Source of the DNA: Terrabacter aerolatus
GTDB lineage: Bacteria > Actinomycetota > Actinomycetes > Actinomycetales > Dermatophilaceae
Assembly: GCF_007991735.1 (NCBI RefSeq)
Contig: NZ_BJYX01000008.1
Coordinates: 91,579-155,578, forward strand
Direction: 5' to 3'
DNA length: 64,000 nucleotides
Positions within the stretch are counted from its first letter, which is position 1. Every line of letters begins with the position of its first letter. The translations under genes and the position numbers were made by a program. This document shows positions 26,481 to 34,623 of this stretch, in pieces. Below the pieces are notes generated by a model, which saw nothing but the letters and a program-made list of their open reading frames with translations, had not been told where the DNA came from and did not search any database.

Positions 26481-27305
26481 TCAGGCTCGCGGCAGGGGGC
26501 GGACGGTGAGGATCTGCTCGGCCCGGCCGACGGGTCCGAGCTCGTCGTGGAGCGTCGTCGAGGTGAGCCCGAGGCCCGTCGGACCCATCGTGACGCGCGT
26601 GTCGAACCCGACCCAGCCACGCGCCGGCTCCCGGAAGAGGTGCACGCTGAGGTCGACGTTGGGGAACATCCACTCGCGGGGGGAGACGCGCACGGCGATG
26701 CCGTTCGCCGTGTCTGCCAGACGCACGAGATCGGCTGTCGGAGAGCACGTCTCGCCGTCGACGAGCGGGTTGAGCGCGCGGATCCAGGCACGGGTGCGCC
26801 CCGGGCGGCGCTCCGCGTCGACGCGGAACTCGAGGCCCTCGATGTAGCCGCCCTCCCACGTGTCCGAGCCGGTCCACGGCGCCATGGCGTCGGGCGTCGG
26901 GATCGGCTCGAGCTCCACGCCGGCCACCGGCTCGGAGTCGTGCGCCGCGAGCCGCCACGCGTGCGCGCGCACGACGGCCCGGTCGTCGACGAGCATCGTG
27001 GCCTCGACGAGCTCGATGGTGCGACCGGGGCGGGTCGTGCGCACCTCGACGCGGCTCGGCCGCGCGGGGATCATGCCGAGGATGTCGAAGGAGATGCGGG
27101 CGAGCTGCATGCCCTCGCGCGGCTCGTGCAGGTCGATCTCGTGGGCGAGGATGCCGCTGACCGGGGCCATGTGCTGCTCGTCGTCCCGCCAGGCGCCCTG
27201 GACGTGGACGGTCGGGGCGTAGCGGCCGGGGCCGAGCCGGCGGTAGAAGGCCGGCGTCTCGCGGTCGAGCTCGAAGGCGGCGCTGTCACGGGTCTCGCTG
27301 GTCAC
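26481..27305 (-). CDS. Acyl-CoA thioesterase family protein (double hotdog, TesB-like), 274 aa
   Basis: Two consecutive hotdog-like halves: an N-terminal half with the HMAPVSGILAHEIDLHEP helix region and a C-terminal half ending PNVDLSVHLFREPARGWVGFDTRVTMGPTGLGLTSTTLHDE, which carries the typical hot-dog VGFDTR and GLTSTTLHD wording. This pattern is common in actinobacterial thioesterase-family proteins. ATG at 27303-27305. Natural acyl-CoA substrate unknown. Confidence 0.8.
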   Translation of the reverse strand: MTSETRDSAAFELDRETPAFYRRLGPGRYAPTVHVQGAWRDDEQHMAPVSGILAHEIDLHEPREGMQLARISFDILGMIPARPSRVEVRTTRPGRTIELVEATMLVDDRAVVRAHAWRLAAHDSEPVAGVELEPIPTPDAMAPWTGSDTWEGGYIEGLEFRVDAERRPGRTRAWIRALNPLVDGETCSPTADLVRLADTANGIAVRVSPREWMFPNVDLSVHLFREPARGWVGFDTRVTMGPTGLGLTSTTLHDELGPVGRAEQILTVRPLPRA

Positions 27306-27334
27306 GCGCTCACCCTAGGTGCGCGTCCCGGTCG

Positions 27335-28159
27335 TCAGGTGAGGGGCCCGACGCCGGACCCGTCCGACAGGCCGAGGCCCAGGTCGACCATCCGGACGAG
27401 GCGCGGGGCGAGCTCGTCGACGGCTCCGCGGGGCAGGTCGCGCAGCGGGCCCTCGAGGGCGAGCATCGCCATGCCGTGCACGGCCGACCAGGCGAGCAGC
27501 TCGGCGCCGGGCCGCTCGTCGTCGGACATGGCGCCGGCCTCGACCATCGCGTCGAGGGACTCCGAGAGCAGCTGGAAGGGGGTGCGCCCCGACCCGCCGG
27601 CGGCATCGGACGACGCCGCCCGGCTGAGGTCGACCGGCACGGCGAAGGCCGTGCGGAACAGCCCCGGCTCGTCCATGGCGAAGCGGAGGTAGCCGACCCC
27701 GACGGCCCGGAAGCGCGCCCGGGCCCGCGGTGCCTCGTCGAGGCCGTCGGGCACGGCGTCCATCGTCGCGCTGATGACGTCCGCGGCGCGGGCCTGCGCC
27801 CGCGAGACGACCTCACCGAGGAGGGCGTCACGGTCGGCGAAGTGGCGGTAGGCCGCGTTGGCCGACACCCCCACGCGACGGGTCGCCTCGCGCAGCACGA
27901 CCTTGTCGGGACCGCCCTCGCGGGCGAGGTCGGTGCCGGCCTCGAGCAGCGCCCGGCGAAGGTCGCCGTGGTGGTACGTCGTGCGCGCGACCGGGACGCC
28001 GGCCGTGCCACCGGCTGGGATGCCGGCCGGGCCGCCAACCGGGCCGCCGACCGGGCCGCCGACCGGGCCGCCGGCCGGGCCGCGCGCCGGTTCGGGGCCG
28101 GGCTGCTCGGGGGCAGCGCTCGCCAGGGGGTCGGCGTCGAAGGCGGCGGACGGGCTCAC
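27335..28159 (-). CDS. TetR family transcriptional regulator with Gly/Pro-repeat N-terminus, 274 aa
   Basis: TetR_N helix-turn-helix: YHHGDLRRALLEAGTDLA, KVVLREATRRVGVSANAAYRHFADRDALLGEV. The ligand domain with RFRAVGVGYLRFAMDEPGLFRTAF is of the WHG/TetR_C_33 type. An unusual 55-residue tail rich in GGPVGGPVGGP repeats precedes the DNA-binding domain if the GTG at 28159 is used; no clearly better internal start exists except VARTTYHHG. Target genes unknown; thioesterase downstream on the same strand (30 bp) is the natural partner. Confidence 0.85.
   Translation of the reverse strand: MSPSAAFDADPLASAAPEQPGPEPARGPAGGPVGGPVGGPVGGPAGIPAGGTAGVPVARTTYHHGDLRRALLEAGTDLAREGGPDKVVLREATRRVGVSANAAYRHFADRDALLGEVVSRAQARAADVISATMDAVPDGLDEAPRARARFRAVGVGYLRFAMDEPGLFRTAFAVPVDLSRAASSDAAGGSGRTPFQLLSESLDAMVEAGAMSDDERPGAELLAWSAVHGMAMLALEGPLRDLPRGAVDELAPRLVRMVDLGLGLSDGSGVGPLT
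28027..28080. repeat. 12-bp tandem repeat in TetR gene 5' end
   Basis: About 4.5 copies of CCGGGCCGCCGA with single-base variants, encoding the GGPV repeats on the reverse strand. In-frame unit length. Confidence 0.85.
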
Positions 28160-28224
28160 GGCCCCATCATGCTCCGGCTCGTCCCGGCCCGGCGTCACCC
28201 TCCACGGGTAGGGCCGAGGGCGGG

Positions 28225-29208
28225 TCAGAACCCGAAGCGCCTGGCCGTCCGGCGCACGGCCTCGGCGGAGGCCCGGAGCCCTGCCAGCTCCGCGTCGGTC
28301 ATCGGCACCTCGACGCGGTCGCCGACGCCGCCCGCGTGCAGGATCGCCGGCACCGACAGGCAGACGTCGCTGATGCCGTAGTAGTCCTCGAGCAGCGAGG
28401 ACACCGGGAGGATCCGTCGCTCGTCGTAGAGCACGGCCTCGATGATGCGGGTCGCGGCGAGACCGATCGCGTAGTTCGTGGCGCCCTTGCCCTCGATGAC
28501 GCGGTAGGCCGACTGCACGACGTCGGTCGCGATGCGGGTGCGGGCCTCCTCGTCGAGCGCGAGGCGGCCGTCGGAGGTGCGCCAGCGGAGCACGGGAACC
28601 GAGCCGATCGAGGCCGACGACCACAGCGGCAGCTCCGAGTCGCCGTGCTCGCCGATGACGTAGGCGTGCACGCTCTGCGCGGCGACGCCGGTGTGCTCGG
28701 CGAGCAGGAAGCGCAGGCGCGACGAGTCGAGCACCGTGCCCGAGCCGAAGAGCCGGGCGGGCGGCAGCCCCGACACCTGGAGCGCAGCATGGGTGACGAC
28801 GTCGACCGGGTTGGTGACCATGACGTGCACCGCGTCCGGCGCGACCTCGACGAGGCGCGGCAGGATCGCGCGCATGATCCCGATCGTCGACTCCGCCAGG
28901 TCGAGCCTCGACTGGCCGGGCTTCTGCTTGGCGCCGGCGGTGAAGACGACGACGTCGGAGTCGGCGAGGACCTCGACGTCGTCCGAGCCCTCGACGTGGG
29001 CCATCGGCACGAACTGGATGCCGTGGCTGAGGTCGAGCGCCTCGGCGTGCACCTTGGCGGCGTTGACGTCGAAGAGCGCGACGTTCTGGGCGACGCCACG
29101 CATCAACGCGGCATACGCCAGCGTGGCGCCGACGGCGCCCGCCCCGACGATGCCCAGCTTGGTGGTGCGGCGGCGGAGCGCACCGTCCCCGGGGGCCTGC
29201 ACGGTCAT
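28225..29208 (-). CDS. ldh: L-lactate dehydrogenase
   Basis: NAD-dependent L-lactate dehydrogenase, 327 aa. Rossmann motif KLGIVGAGAVGATLAYAAL, NAD-specific aspartate in VALFDVN, the substrate-binding arginine in AKQKPGQSRLDL, MVTNPVDVVTH, and the catalytic His in VIGEHGDSELPLWS distinguish it from malate dehydrogenase. ATG at 29208 with GAGGAG upstream. Gene stands alone between the TetR gene and a divergent DUF2071 gene. Confidence 0.95.
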   Translation of the reverse strand: MTVQAPGDGALRRRTTKLGIVGAGAVGATLAYAALMRGVAQNVALFDVNAAKVHAEALDLSHGIQFVPMAHVEGSDDVEVLADSDVVVFTAGAKQKPGQSRLDLAESTIGIMRAILPRLVEVAPDAVHVMVTNPVDVVTHAALQVSGLPPARLFGSGTVLDSSRLRFLLAEHTGVAAQSVHAYVIGEHGDSELPLWSSASIGSVPVLRWRTSDGRLALDEEARTRIATDVVQSAYRVIEGKGATNYAIGLAATRIIEAVLYDERRILPVSSLLEDYYGISDVCLSVPAILHAGGVGDRVEVPMTDAELAGLRASAEAVRRTARRFGF

Positions 29209-29303
29209 GGTCGGTGCTCCTCGGCTCGGCGGCTGCTGGCACCACGCTAGCGGCGGCGGGGCGTGTCGAAGGTTGGTCCGTGACAACGTGTGACGATGGA
29301 CCG

Positions 29304-30062
29304 GTGGACCGGTCCGTGGATGCCAGCGAAGCGCTGCGCGCCTACCCGGTGACGCCGCCACCGTTGCGACCGCCGGTCGTCTTCGACCAGGTGTGGCGGG
29401 ACCTGACCTTCGTCCACTGGCCGGTCGAGCCCGACTCGGTGCGCCACCTCTTCCCCGCGGGCACCGGCCCGGACGTCTTCGCGGACGGCCTGACCTACGT
29501 CGCGCTCGTCCCCTTCGTCATGGACGGCATCCGGCTCGGTCGGGCGCCCTCGCCCCGCCTGCCGTGGGTGGGCAGCTTCCTCGAGACGAACATCCGCCTC
29601 TACTCCGTCGACGACGCCGGCCGCCACGGCGTGCTCTTCCGCTCGCTCGAGACGGAGCGCGCCCTCGTCGTGGCGGGCGCGCGGGTGGGCCTCGGCATCC
29701 CCTACACGTGGGCGCGGATGCGGCTGAGCCGCGACGGCGACCTCGTCACCTACGCGAGCCGGCGTCGGGCGCCGGAGCGCGGCCTGCGCAGCCTGCTCAC
29801 CGTGCGGGTCGGCGATCCGATCGAGCCGACGCCGCTCGAGACCTGGCTGACGGCTCGCTGGGGCGCCCACACCCGCGTGGCCGGGCGCACGCTCTGGGTC
29901 CCCAACGAGCACGCGCCGTGGCCGTTGTATGCCGCCGACGTCGTCGAGCTGGCCGACGACCTCCTCGGGGCGAGCGGTGTCATCCCCGCCGGCCCGCGGT
30001 TGCGTGCCCTCTGGTCACCCGGCGTGGCCACGCGGTTCGGCCGCCCGTCCCGCGTCGCCTGA
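29304..30062 (+). CDS. DUF2071 (YqjF-like) protein, 252 aa
   Basis: Typical DUF2071 wording: VVFDQVWRDLTFVHWPVEPDSVRHLFPAGTG, FVMDGIRLGRAPSPRLPWVGSFLETNIRLYSVDD and GVLFRSLETERALVVAGAR. Structure family is acetoacetate-decarboxylase-like; activity unknown. Start uncertain: GTG 29304 (chosen), GTG 29280 also in frame. Its 3' end overlaps the convergent small gene by 48 bp. Confidence 0.8.
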   Translation: MDRSVDASEALRAYPVTPPPLRPPVVFDQVWRDLTFVHWPVEPDSVRHLFPAGTGPDVFADGLTYVALVPFVMDGIRLGRAPSPRLPWVGSFLETNIRLYSVDDAGRHGVLFRSLETERALVVAGARVGLGIPYTWARMRLSRDGDLVTYASRRRAPERGLRSLLTVRVGDPIEPTPLETWLTARWGAHTRVAGRTLWVPNEHAPWPLYAADVVELADDLLGASGVIPAGPRLRALWSPGVATRFGRPSRVA

Positions 30063-30320
30063 CCCCGGGGTCGGGACCTCGACGACCGGCGTCAGCTCGA
30101 ACCGGGTCAGGCCGTGCGCCGCGATGGGCAGGGCCACGACCGTCGCGCGCGCGGTCTCGAGGTCGGGGACCTCGAGGAGCAGCGCCGCCCCGGACCAGTC
30201 GGCCTTGACGAGGACCTGCAGGGCGATGCCCCGCCGCACCAGGTCGTCCACCTCGGCGGCCTCGTCGGCGAGCAGCGCGCTCGTGTCACCGATGTTGCTC
30301 GAAATCGCGAGGACCTTCAT
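30015..30320 (-). CDS. Small conserved-type protein, about 101 aa, divergent from TetR
   Basis: MKVLAISSNIGDTSALLADEAAEVDDLVRRG... then VKADWSGAALLLEVPDLETARATVVALPI resembles the ferredoxin-like small-enzyme fold of YCII or muconolactone isomerase families, without a certain match. ATG at 30318-30320 with GGGTGG upstream. It diverges from a TetR gene across a palindromic operator, so it is probably under that regulator. The last 48 bp overlap the convergent DUF2071 gene. Confidence 0.6.
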   Translation of the reverse strand: MKVLAISSNIGDTSALLADEAAEVDDLVRRGIALQVLVKADWSGAALLLEVPDLETARATVVALPIAAHGLTRFELTPVVEVPTPGSGDAGRAAEPRGHAG

Positions 30321-30368
30321 GGGTGCCACCCTTCGTCGCTGCGAGCCCCCTCCGCGCTCGTCTCCCAA

Positions 30369-30389
30369 AAGGCTACGCCTCGTAGCCTT
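30369..30389. promoter_or_regulatory. Palindromic operator for the adjacent TetR regulator
   Basis: AAGGCTAC-GCCTC-GTAGCCTT: a perfect inverted repeat of 8-bp arms around a 5-bp spacer. A third half-site, TTAGCCTT, follows at 30388-30395. It lies 49 bp upstream of the small reverse gene and 19 bp upstream of the TetR start, the usual autoregulatory position. Confidence 0.75.
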
Positions 30390-30407
30390 AGCCTTTCAAG
30401 GGTCGGC

Positions 30408-31055
30408 GTGATTATCGTGGGCTCCGTGACGACGGCCGGCAGCAGGTCTCCGCGACGCACCCCTCGGCGGGAGAGCACCCTCGAGGCGATCCTCGACCGG
30501 GCGGTCGAGATCATGGCCGACGTCGGCGTCGCCGGACTGACCATGACCCGGCTGGCCCGCGCCCTCTCCATCCAGCCGCCCTCGCTCTACAAGTGGTTCC
30601 CCTCCGTGCTCGCCGTCCACGACGCGGTGTTCGCCCGCGGGCAGCGGGCCAACCTCGCGGCGTGGCGGGCCGGGCTCGAGGGCCGGCCGGCGGGGCTCGA
30701 GGCCGTCGTGGCGGGCATGACCGCGACGGCGCAGTGGGCCGTCACCCACCCGGTCGAGGCCCAGCTGCTCTTCTGGCGCCCGGTGCCCGGCTTCCGCCCG
30801 AGCGCCGCCGCCATGGCGCCCGCCGACGAGCTCGTGGCCGAGCTGCGCGAGCACCTCGGCACGGCCGTGTCCCGGGGGCAGCTCGCCCCCGGTGCCGACT
30901 CCGCCGACGGTCTCGTCGTGCTCGCCAGCCTCCACTTCGGCGTCGTGAGCCAGCACCTGGCCAACGAACCGGAGGCCGCGTGGGCCGACGGGGCCTACAC
31001 CCGGTCCTACGGTCGGGTGACCGAGCTCTTCGTCGCCGCCTACCCTCCCGCCTGA
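30408..31055 (+). CDS. TetR family transcriptional regulator, about 215 aa
   Basis: TetR_N domain: RESTLEAILDRAVEIMADVGVAGLTMTRLARALSIQPPSLYKWFPSVLAVHDAVF, a clear HTH followed by a helical C-terminal ligand domain (TATAQWAVTHPVEAQLLFWRPVPGF). Start uncertain: GTG 30408 has AAGGG about 6 bp upstream; GTGs at 30417 and 30426 are alternatives. Divergent from the 101-aa gene, with a palindrome between them. Confidence 0.85.
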   Translation: MIIVGSVTTAGSRSPRRTPRRESTLEAILDRAVEIMADVGVAGLTMTRLARALSIQPPSLYKWFPSVLAVHDAVFARGQRANLAAWRAGLEGRPAGLEAVVAGMTATAQWAVTHPVEAQLLFWRPVPGFRPSAAAMAPADELVAELREHLGTAVSRGQLAPGADSADGLVVLASLHFGVVSQHLANEPEAAWADGAYTRSYGRVTELFVAAYPPA

Positions 31056-31086
31056 GGCGCCACGCGCAGCGCTGCGGCAGGCGTGG

Positions 31087-32448
31087 TCACCCGGTCGCGA
31101 AGAGCTCGCGCAGGCACTCGCCGAACATCGTCGTGTGCGCCTCGACGTCCGCGGCCGTCGTGGCCGGGCTCATCAGCGCCATGTTGTGGAACGGCGTCAG
31201 GAGGATGCCGCGGTTGAGGGCGTAGAGGTGGAGGTACTGCTGCAGCTCGAAGTCGTCGGCGTCGTGGGCCTCCTGGCCGTCGTGCGACGGTCGGCCGGAG
31301 AAGTTGTACTCCGCCCGCGCACCGAGGCGCGTCACGTGCCAGTCGGCTCCGACCGCGTCGATGCCGGCCTGCACGCCGTCGGCCCACGCGTCGGCGAGGG
31401 GCACCATGTGCTCGAAGGCGTCGGCCGTCATGACCTGCTCGAGGGTGGCTTTCATCGCCGCCATGGACAGGCCGTTGCCGGCGAGCGTGCCGCCGATACC
31501 GCCCACGTCGATGTCCTCCAGCTCGATGGAGCGGGCGATGCGGTCTGCGATCTCCTGGCTGAACCCGAAGGTGCCGCAAGGGATTCCGCCGCCGATCGAC
31601 TTGCCGATGACGAGCATGTCGGGCTCCAGGCCGTGCGCGGCGGTGTAGCCGCCGGGGCCGGCGCAGATGGTGTGCGTCTCGTCGTTGACGAGCAGCGCGC
31701 CGTAGCGGGTGGCGAGCTCGCGCACACCCTCGTTGTAGCCGGGGTCGGGCAGCACGATGCCGATGTTGGTCAGGGCCGGCTCGACGAGGATCGCGGCGAC
31801 GTCACCGTGGGCGAGGGCGCGCTCGAGCGCATCGAGGTCGTTGAACTCCACGACGCGCGTCGTCTCAGCGGTGTCGACCGGGGCGCCGATGTTGCTGCGC
31901 CGGTCGACCGTCGTGCCGTCGGGACCCAGCGTGGCGAAGGCCTCGTCGACCGAGCCGTGGTAGCACCAGTTGTGCACGACGACCTTGGTGCGGCCGGTCA
32001 GGTGGCGGGCGTAGCGGATCGCGTGCCGGTTGGCGTCGGTGGCGGTCAGCGTGAACTGCCAGAAGGGGAGCCCGAAGCGCTCGGCCAGACCGCGTGAGAC
32101 GGCGATGGCGTCCTCGGTCGGCAGCATGGTCGTGATCCCGCGCGAGAGCTGGCGGGTCACCGCGTCGACGGTGGGCGCGGGCGAGTGGCCCATCATGGCG
32201 CCGGTGTCACCGAGGCAGAGGTCGACGTGGTCGATGCCGTCGACGCACGTGAAGTGAGCGCCCTCGGCGTGCTCGACGAAGACCGGGAAGGCGCCCGGCC
32301 ACTTGACCATCCAGCTCATCGGCACCCCGCCGGGCATGTGCGCGGCGGCCTGCTCGGCCAGGGCCCGCGACCTCGGGCGGGCGTCGGAGAAGGCGGCGCG
32401 CTCCCGGGCGTGCAGGTCGGCGAGGCGGGCGCGGTCGAGGGTGCTCAT
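31087..32448 (-). CDS. Class III aminotransferase (glutamate-1-semialdehyde aminomutase-like), 453 aa
   Basis: PLP-dependent class III enzyme: VDLCLGDTGAMMGHSP, WQFTLTATDANRHAIRYARHLTGR, VNDETHTICAGPGG and the PLP lysine in DMLVIGKSIGGGIPCG. The AxxANRxAIRxAR region is of GSA type, but the chain lacks the usual heme-pathway context and HemL is normally elsewhere, so it is probably an omega-amino-acid or amine transaminase. Divergent from an FAD oxidoreductase; the pair may act on the same amine (inference). Confidence 0.82.
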   Translation of the reverse strand: MSTLDRARLADLHARERAAFSDARPRSRALAEQAAAHMPGGVPMSWMVKWPGAFPVFVEHAEGAHFTCVDGIDHVDLCLGDTGAMMGHSPAPTVDAVTRQLSRGITTMLPTEDAIAVSRGLAERFGLPFWQFTLTATDANRHAIRYARHLTGRTKVVVHNWCYHGSVDEAFATLGPDGTTVDRRSNIGAPVDTAETTRVVEFNDLDALERALAHGDVAAILVEPALTNIGIVLPDPGYNEGVRELATRYGALLVNDETHTICAGPGGYTAAHGLEPDMLVIGKSIGGGIPCGTFGFSQEIADRIARSIELEDIDVGGIGGTLAGNGLSMAAMKATLEQVMTADAFEHMVPLADAWADGVQAGIDAVGADWHVTRLGARAEYNFSGRPSHDGQEAHDADDFELQQYLHLYALNRGILLTPFHNMALMSPATTAADVEAHTTMFGECLRELFATG

Positions 32449-32588
32449 GCCCGCATCATGCCGTGCCGCGGTCGACGGCGGAAGGCATGGTCCGAGAGGC
32501 GTCGGACCACGGATTCCGAAGGTGTTGGACTCTGATTCAAACGAAAAAGCACAGGTTCGGTGTCCGTTTCGACGGCCCGGGAGGTGGC

Positions 32589-33983
32589 ATGATCCCGGCC
32601 ATGCCCTCCACCGGTTACCGCGGCCTCAGCCTGTGGCACGACACGATCGACGACATCGAGCCACGCCCCTCCCTCGACCGTGATCTCGAGGTCGACGTCG
32701 CGATCGTGGGGGCCGGGTACACGGGGCTGTGGACGGCATACCACCTCGTCACGGCCGACCCGTCGATCCGCGTGGCCGTCATCGAGAAGGAGGTGGCCGG
32801 CTACGGCGCCTCGGGCCGCAACGGCGGCTGGTGCTCGGCGCTCTTCCCCGCCTCGCTCCGGCGGATGGCGGCCGAGCGCGGGCGCGACGCAGCGGTGCGG
32901 ATGCAGCACCTCCTCCACGACACGGTCGCCGACGTCGGCCGGATCGCGACCGCGGAGGGCATCGACTGCCACTTCGACCAGGGCGGCTACCTCTCCGTCG
33001 CGCGCAACCCCGCACAGCTCGAGCGGGTGCGCGAGGAGGTCGCCGAGCACCGGGAGTGGGGCTTCGGCGAGGCGGACCACCGCCTGCTCGACGCCCACGA
33101 GGTCACCGCGTTCGCCGGTGTCAGCGACGCGCTCGGTGGCTCCTTCACGCCGCACTGCGCGGCGATCCACCCGGCCCGGCTCGTGCGCGGGCTCGCGGAC
33201 GCCGTCGAGCGGCGGGGGGTCGTCATCCACGAGCGGACCATGGCCGCCGACGTGCGCAGCCATCGCGTGGTCACGCCGCACGGCACCGTGCGCGCCGACC
33301 ACGTCGTGCTCGCCACCGAGGGCTACACGCCCACCGTCGCCGGGCGCCGCCGGGCCATCGCGCCCATCTACTCGCTCATGACGGCGACCGAGCCGCTCCC
33401 GGAGCACCTGTGGGCGCAGATCGGCCTCGACAAGCGCACGACGTTCGCCGACAACCGGCACCTGACGATCTACGGCCAGCGCACCCGCGACGGACGGATC
33501 GCCTTCGGAGGCAGAGGCGCTCCCTACCACTACGCCTCGAAGGTGTCACCGCTCTACGACCGTGACGAGCGCGTCCACGCCGCGCTGCGCCGGATCCTCG
33601 TCGAGCTCTTCCCCGTCCTCGACGGGGTCACCTTCACCCACGCCTGGGGTGGCAACCTCGGCGTCCCGCGCGACTGGTTCCCCTCGGTGCGGCACGACCG
33701 GCACACCGGCCTGGCCTTCGCCGGCGGCTACGTCGGCGACGGGGTCGCCACCTCCGCGCTCGCGGGCCGCACCCTCGCGGCGATGATCCGCGACGACGAC
33801 CCCGACGACCTCGCCTCGCTGCCCTGGGCGGGACGCACGTCCCGGGACTGGGAACCGGAGCCGCTGCGCTGGCTGGGGGTCAACGCCGTCACGGCCCTGA
33901 TGACCTCGGCCGACTGGTCCGAGCGCCGCACGGGCCGTCCCTCACGGGCGGCGTCGGCCTTCTGGGCGGCGCTGGGACAGTAG
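32589..33983 (+). CDS. FAD-dependent amine oxidoreductase (DAO/PuuB-like), 464 aa
   Basis: N-terminal dinucleotide-binding motif VDVAIVGAGYTGLWTAYHL, then VIEKEVAGYGASGRNGGWCSALFP, the DAO-family flavin segment, and C-terminal FTHAWGGNLGVPRDWFPSV with GLAFAGGYVGDGVATSALAGR. This wording matches gamma-glutamylputrescine oxidase-like enzymes. ATG at 32589 follows GGGAGG by 4 bp; ATG 32601 is possible. The 140-bp divergent spacer (32449-32588) contains the AT-rich GATTCAAACGAAAAAGC, a likely promoter for the pair. Confidence 0.85.
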   Translation: MIPAMPSTGYRGLSLWHDTIDDIEPRPSLDRDLEVDVAIVGAGYTGLWTAYHLVTADPSIRVAVIEKEVAGYGASGRNGGWCSALFPASLRRMAAERGRDAAVRMQHLLHDTVADVGRIATAEGIDCHFDQGGYLSVARNPAQLERVREEVAEHREWGFGEADHRLLDAHEVTAFAGVSDALGGSFTPHCAAIHPARLVRGLADAVERRGVVIHERTMAADVRSHRVVTPHGTVRADHVVLATEGYTPTVAGRRRAIAPIYSLMTATEPLPEHLWAQIGLDKRTTFADNRHLTIYGQRTRDGRIAFGGRGAPYHYASKVSPLYDRDERVHAALRRILVELFPVLDGVTFTHAWGGNLGVPRDWFPSVRHDRHTGLAFAGGYVGDGVATSALAGRTLAAMIRDDDPDDLASLPWAGRTSRDWEPEPLRWLGVNAVTALMTSADWSERRTGRPSRAASAFWAALGQ

Positions 33984-33986
33984 CCG

Positions 33987-34003
33987 CCGGGGCCACTGCC
34001 CGG
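33987..34003 (+). terminator. Hairpin after the FAD oxidoreductase gene
   Basis: CCGGGGC-CACT-GCCCGG (one bulged G) starts 4 bp after the stop. GC-rich stem without T-run. The remaining spacer to the NUDIX gene (to 34173) shows nothing further that I can support. Confidence 0.4.
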
Positions 34004-34173
34004 GGTTGCCGGACGGCCGCCACCCGATGAGGTGCCCGGTGCGACCGAGTCGACCCCTGCCCTCGTCCGCCGCGTCTTCTGGGTCGTCCCGGAGTTCGAC
34101 CGGCGCAACCGAACCGGGAGCCCGGTGGGAGAGGCCGCGACGCGCCGTCCGCTGGCACCTCTAGGGTGCGGGC

Positions 34174-34623
34174 ATGGTCGACCGCATCCCCATCGCCGTC
34201 GCGGCCCTGGTGCGCGACGGTCACGTGCTCCTCGTCCACCGCCACCCGTCACGCCGGTGGTATCCCGACTGCTGGGACCTCGTCGGCGGTCACGTCGACG
34301 CCGGCGAGTCGCCCCAGCAGGCCGTCGAGCGGGAGTGTCTCGAGGAGCTCGGTGTCCGCGTGCTCGACCCGGTGCCCTTCGACCTGACGACCAGCGACCC
34401 GACGCTCGACGTCCACGCGTTCGTCGTCACGCGCTGGGAGGGGGATCCCGTCAACGTCGCCGTCGAGGAGCACGACGACCTTCGCTGGTTCGCGCCCGGT
34501 CACCTCTCGGCGCTGGACCTGGCCCACCCGACCGGACTGCCGGACATCGTGGGCGCCGTGCAGGTGGCGGGAACGGCCCGCTCCGCCCGCGCGGTCGGTG
34601 ACCCTCAGTCTCGCGCGCTGTAG
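34174..34623 (+). CDS. NUDIX hydrolase, 149 aa
   Basis: Complete Nudix box GHVDAGESPQQAVERECLEELGV (GX5EX7REUXEEXGU pattern satisfied) at about residues 42-64, within a single Nudix fold starting PIAVAALVRDGHVLLVHRHPSRRWYP. Cleaves nucleoside diphosphates linked to another moiety; the substrate is unknown. ATG at 34174. The end overlaps the convergent ComB-like gene by 19 bp. Confidence 0.9.
   Translation: MVDRIPIAVAALVRDGHVLLVHRHPSRRWYPDCWDLVGGHVDAGESPQQAVERECLEELGVRVLDPVPFDLTTSDPTLDVHAFVVTRWEGDPVNVAVEEHDDLRWFAPGHLSALDLAHPTGLPDIVGAVQVAGTARSARAVGDPQSRAL

Noticed and set aside
31087..32448. Annotation as HemL (glutamate-1-semialdehyde aminomutase)
   Set aside because: The active-site segment is only GSA-like and there are no haem genes nearby; a general class III transaminase call is safer.
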